Shown one piece after another: positions 61,343 to 64,000 of a stretch of 64,000 nt of DNA. Under the pieces are notes generated by a model. The model searched no databases and was not told where the DNA came from. It saw only the letters and a list, made by a program, of their open reading frames with translations. Origin of the DNA: Lasioglossum baleicum (Eukaryota > Arthropoda > Insecta > Hymenoptera > Halictidae); contig NC_134933.1 in assembly GCF_051020765.1 (NCBI RefSeq), positions 13,551,461-13,615,460 on the forward strand, given 5' to 3'. The position numbers were made by a program, and so were the translations under genes. Numbering within the stretch: position 1 is the first letter of the stretch; the number at the start of each line of letters is the position of its first letter.

Positions 61343-61445
61343 CGTCGACGGTCAGAATCGTAGTCGGTCAAAGTCGTTGTCGGCCAAAGTTATTGTCGGT
61401 CAAATCTGGAGTCGGTGGAATATTGTCGGTGAAAACTGTGTCAGT
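61343..61445 (+). repeat. 16-bp minisatellite, consensus GTCGGTCAAAGTYGTT
   Basis: About six imperfect units of 14-18 bp, each beginning GTCGGT or GTCGAC (for example GTCGGTCAAAGTCGTT, GTCGGCCAAAGTTATT, GTCGGTCAAATCTGGA). It sits at the sharp border between AT-rich sequence on the left and GC-rich sequence on the right. Confidence 0.85.
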
Positions 61446-62300
61446 AATTTTCATGGGACCCCTCGAGCCTTCATCCCCACTGATGAACCGAATGCATTAA
61501 CGAAAGGGATCGCGATCGCGGTAGCCGACTCCGCGGCGAGACAATTACAAGTGCGGCGGCTGGGTCCGTTAAAAGCGGTTATAACTATGTCGCCGGTTGG
61601 TTGGACCGAATTCTCTTTGACTATTTGTTGAGGAACGAAACGATGGTCGTGGCCTGAGGAAGGTTCCCCGGTAGCAAGACGGCCGGAACGAGAGACGAGG
61701 AGGAAGAGAGAAAGAGACTCGGTGAAGACGAAGAGGAGACGAGGAGGAGAAGAGGAAGAGTAAGAGCAAGAGGAAGAGGGGTTCGGAGGGGGGAGGGGTT
61801 GGAGCGTGAACAGAAGAGATGGTCGGAGGGGTGAGGCTAAGTTTACGGGGTCAGTTTGTCGAGAGGTGGCCGAGGGGGGCAAAGAGGCGGAAGCAAAGAG
61901 CAACGGGGCGGTCGGTCGTAGCCGAACTCGGGCAGCAACGACGAGAGGGTGGCAGTGTGGTGATGCAGGGAGCTGGAAGGCAGGAGAGGTAAGATTTAAA
62001 CCCTGACAACGTCTCAAGTCCGAGTGCGCTGCCGCTCGTTCGCTAGATTCGGGCGACCGGCTACTATTACTACTATAACCCGGGCCAACCGGGATCCGGG
62101 GGGATTCCCCGGGACGCGTTCAGATCGGCCCGAAAGACTTCGCGAGCTACCCAGGATTTTAAGTGCCTACCGTTGAACCAGCGAGCCACATTATTCGGCA
62201 ACTTCCTCGAATCATTTCACGGGGTATCACCAGCTACGACCGCCTTCTATTACGAACCGAGCGTCGCACACTGCAACGAAACGACTCGATTGCGATCAAA
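61446..62300. other. GC-rich block with polypurine tract
   Basis: 61689-61800 is an almost pure purine tract (GAGGA, GAAGA units), pyrimidine-rich on the minus strand, which generates a 188-codon Ser/Pro-rich minus-strand frame (61451-62017) that I do not accept as coding. A good donor consensus (GAGAG|GTAAGA, GT at 61989) ends the purine-rich stretch, so a plus-strand untranslated exon is possible. Confidence 0.4.
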
Positions 62301-64000
62301 AATTTCTCTAGGATATTTCCATGATTGCGTTTTGCTTCTTTGCCGCCGAATATTAGGCAGAACAAGAAACACGGAGTACTCCAACTGTCATTTCTTTTTT
62401 TAACAGTAGCACAATTGAAGAGGATTGAAAAGTTTGGAAACACACTGTCAGTGCTGGCGCGCACCAGCTATTAAATCTCGACCAAGATGTCGTCGCACAT
62501 GAAAGAGTAGAAACAAATAAAACTTAAGAGGAACTTAAACAAACTGCAACACATATATACGTACGTACGTTGGTGAACAAACAATAGAAGCTTATTCTAC
62601 TCATCTCAAGGATGAGAATAGGTCGTATAAACACGAATCCGGGAACGGTCGCCTTCTCAGGTATAAATGCTGTTTGTTTGCGGGGACCCTCCAAGATTCT
62701 CGTTTGCCATTCTGCTATTTCTACAGCGTACATTTTCCAAAATCATATTGCCGCTTCGCGAAGTTACATGAATTTCCACAGATTCAATGATTTGCAAACT
62801 TGGCCTGTCTTTCAACGGGGAACTACAAACACCTGCATGATTATTTAGCGAACTCTTTGCAGAGCATCCATGTGCATTTGAGTATATAGAGGATCGAGGA
62901 TTTCTCGGCAACTGGAACTGATCTATAGATTTCAACCGCTGTAGTGAGAACTCTAGACTTTAGATTCACTTCGTAGACCATGGCAGGAAGTCGCAAACCA
63001 CTTAGAGAAGTAGCAGACGCTCTAAGAGCGGGATAGCGAATGAAGACGGGGGATAGGTTCTGGTAACGGAAGGAGTGATAATCTTAAGGGGATATAAATC
63101 AAGCGACCGCACATTCGCAACGCTCCTGAGTATACAGATTTGTGTGGATCCGAGCGGGCCTGTATTTACTCGCGTAAACGCCGCCCCGGTGTCTGTCGGT
63201 AATCTTGCAAAATGCTGATTGCTTTAGAGCCATTCTTTCGTTTCACTATACGAGAAAAACATCGAATTTGTGCGCGTTCACTGTTCAAACAAAACACAAT
63301 ATATTCTTGAGTGGTTACACATGTCAACATTTTTCTTTTAAAACGTTTTTATGCTATGTGCAAATTTTTGATGTTCTTGTTCCATTTTATCATAACGAAT
63401 CCGTTTAGGAATAAAATCAAGCGTTCCCTCATTTTAATTTTCATAAAATATTTTGCCATATTATAACCTTTGTTCTAAACATTTTCAAATTCCCATTTTT
63501 ATTGGCCATTTTATAAAGACTTGGAAAGAGTGAAATAAAATGCTATTAATTCGTTGCAATGTTTATATTAACATTTTCGTTTAATATTTCGGTCGAGTGG
63601 TCTGCTTTTATTCTTATTCTTGAAACCAAAGGACGAAACCGTGCGTGTTCTAGGGGTTCGTAAAATAGAATAAAATGTGTCGATAAGTAAATAGCAGTCT
63701 CTCAGGCAGGAGAAATACCAAAATGCCTCGAGATAGCCAATAAGAGGATAAGTAAACACGCAGCCAGTGAAAGATCAGTAACTAATAATTCTCTTCCACC
63801 CTTGAAACTCGATATCCGGCGAGATAAGCTATTTCGTCGGATTTTGCTTTGATCCTACGTCCACTTTAGGGTTCGCTTCTAGCAGAGGAGCTGGCATGTG
63901 TACCGGCGGACGAAAAAACCCGACTTCTCGACGAACTTCAAGGGAAATTGTAGGAAATTTAGGGAGCGACTGGAATTTAGAGCGTGCACGATCCCCTGTT
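62301..64000. other. Unique non-coding sequence at right edge
   Basis: Contains a TACG run at 62557-62569 and a TATAAAT at 63093-63099 without a supported exon. 63200-63760 is AT-rich. Nothing recognised. Confidence 0.4.

Larger units (their letters stand above)
10235..64000 (-). other. Presumed long upstream intron or 5' region of Rox8
   Basis: No exon for RRM1 or the first half of RRM2 could be found in this interval on the minus strand, although those exons must lie 5' of 10234. I looked for codon patterns for IFVGDLS, YVGNL, GNDPYAF and NWATS. If none was missed, the intron upstream of exon 10159-10234 is at least about 53.7 kb. Small exons are easy to miss by eye, so this is an inference. 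Nested genes on either strand are possible; candidates are listed separately. Confidence 0.4.

Noticed and set aside
61451..62017. 188-codon minus-strand frame
   Set aside because: Much of it is produced by the polypurine tract read in reverse; the Ser/Pro runs are low complexity.
1..64000. tRNA, rRNA, CRISPR or bacterial-type operon features
   Set aside because: No B-box/acceptor-stem combination, rRNA core, regular spacer array or Shine-Dalgarno-led genes were seen.

Overview
This window is eukaryotic genomic DNA, most likely from an insect and plausibly a hymenopteran. The grounds are: no long open frames or bacterial signals, small coding exons with GT/AG splice sites, AT-rich stretches alternating with GC-rich stretches in which CpG is not depleted, and many insect-style miniature transposons. 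The species call is inference; no ribosomal or mitochondrial marker is present.

The only protein-coding gene I can name is on the minus strand: two consecutive internal exons of a TIA-1/TIAR-type RNA-binding protein (Drosophila Rox8). Exon 10159-10234 carries the RNP1 octamer of RRM2 and exon 3542-3644 carries the end of RRM2 and the following linker. Reading frame and intron phase match across the 6.5-kb intron between them. RRM1, the first part of RRM2, RRM3 and the Q-rich tail were not found. The 3' part should lie to the left of the window. The 5' part should lie to the right, so 10235-64000 is provisionally one very long intron or upstream region of this gene, possibly holding nested or antisense units.

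Most of the rest is non-coding with a dense set of non-autonomous DNA transposons. Several are near-perfect long palindromes: 349-831, 2804-3243, 8022-8499, 12636-12862, 18751-19327, 19434-19647 and 40760-41262. Target-site duplications and termini assign many of them. TA-flanked mariner/Tc1-like: 349-831, 2804-3243, 7351-7610, 8022-8499. TTAA-flanked piggyBac-like: 7792-7917, 18889-19105, 36373-36584, 54165-54404. hAT-like with 8-bp NTNNNNAN duplications: 2587-2706, 24664-24865, 19434-19647, with further relatives at 16986-17177, 27416-27615 and 51607-51775. The clearest history is at 18751-19327, where a piggyBac-like element sits inside one arm of a palindrome and the other arm preserves the empty site.

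There is also an about 90-bp tandem array (51885-52243), a 16-bp minisatellite (61343-61445), simple repeats, two G-quadruplex motifs, and a few exon or promoter candidates supported only by splice-site or TATA consensus. No tRNA, rRNA, CRISPR array, intact transposase or intact retrotransposon was recognised. I see no clearly new molecular system. The best leads are the hidden Rox8 exons, the nested insertion, and the load of palindromes inside what should be transcribed intron.
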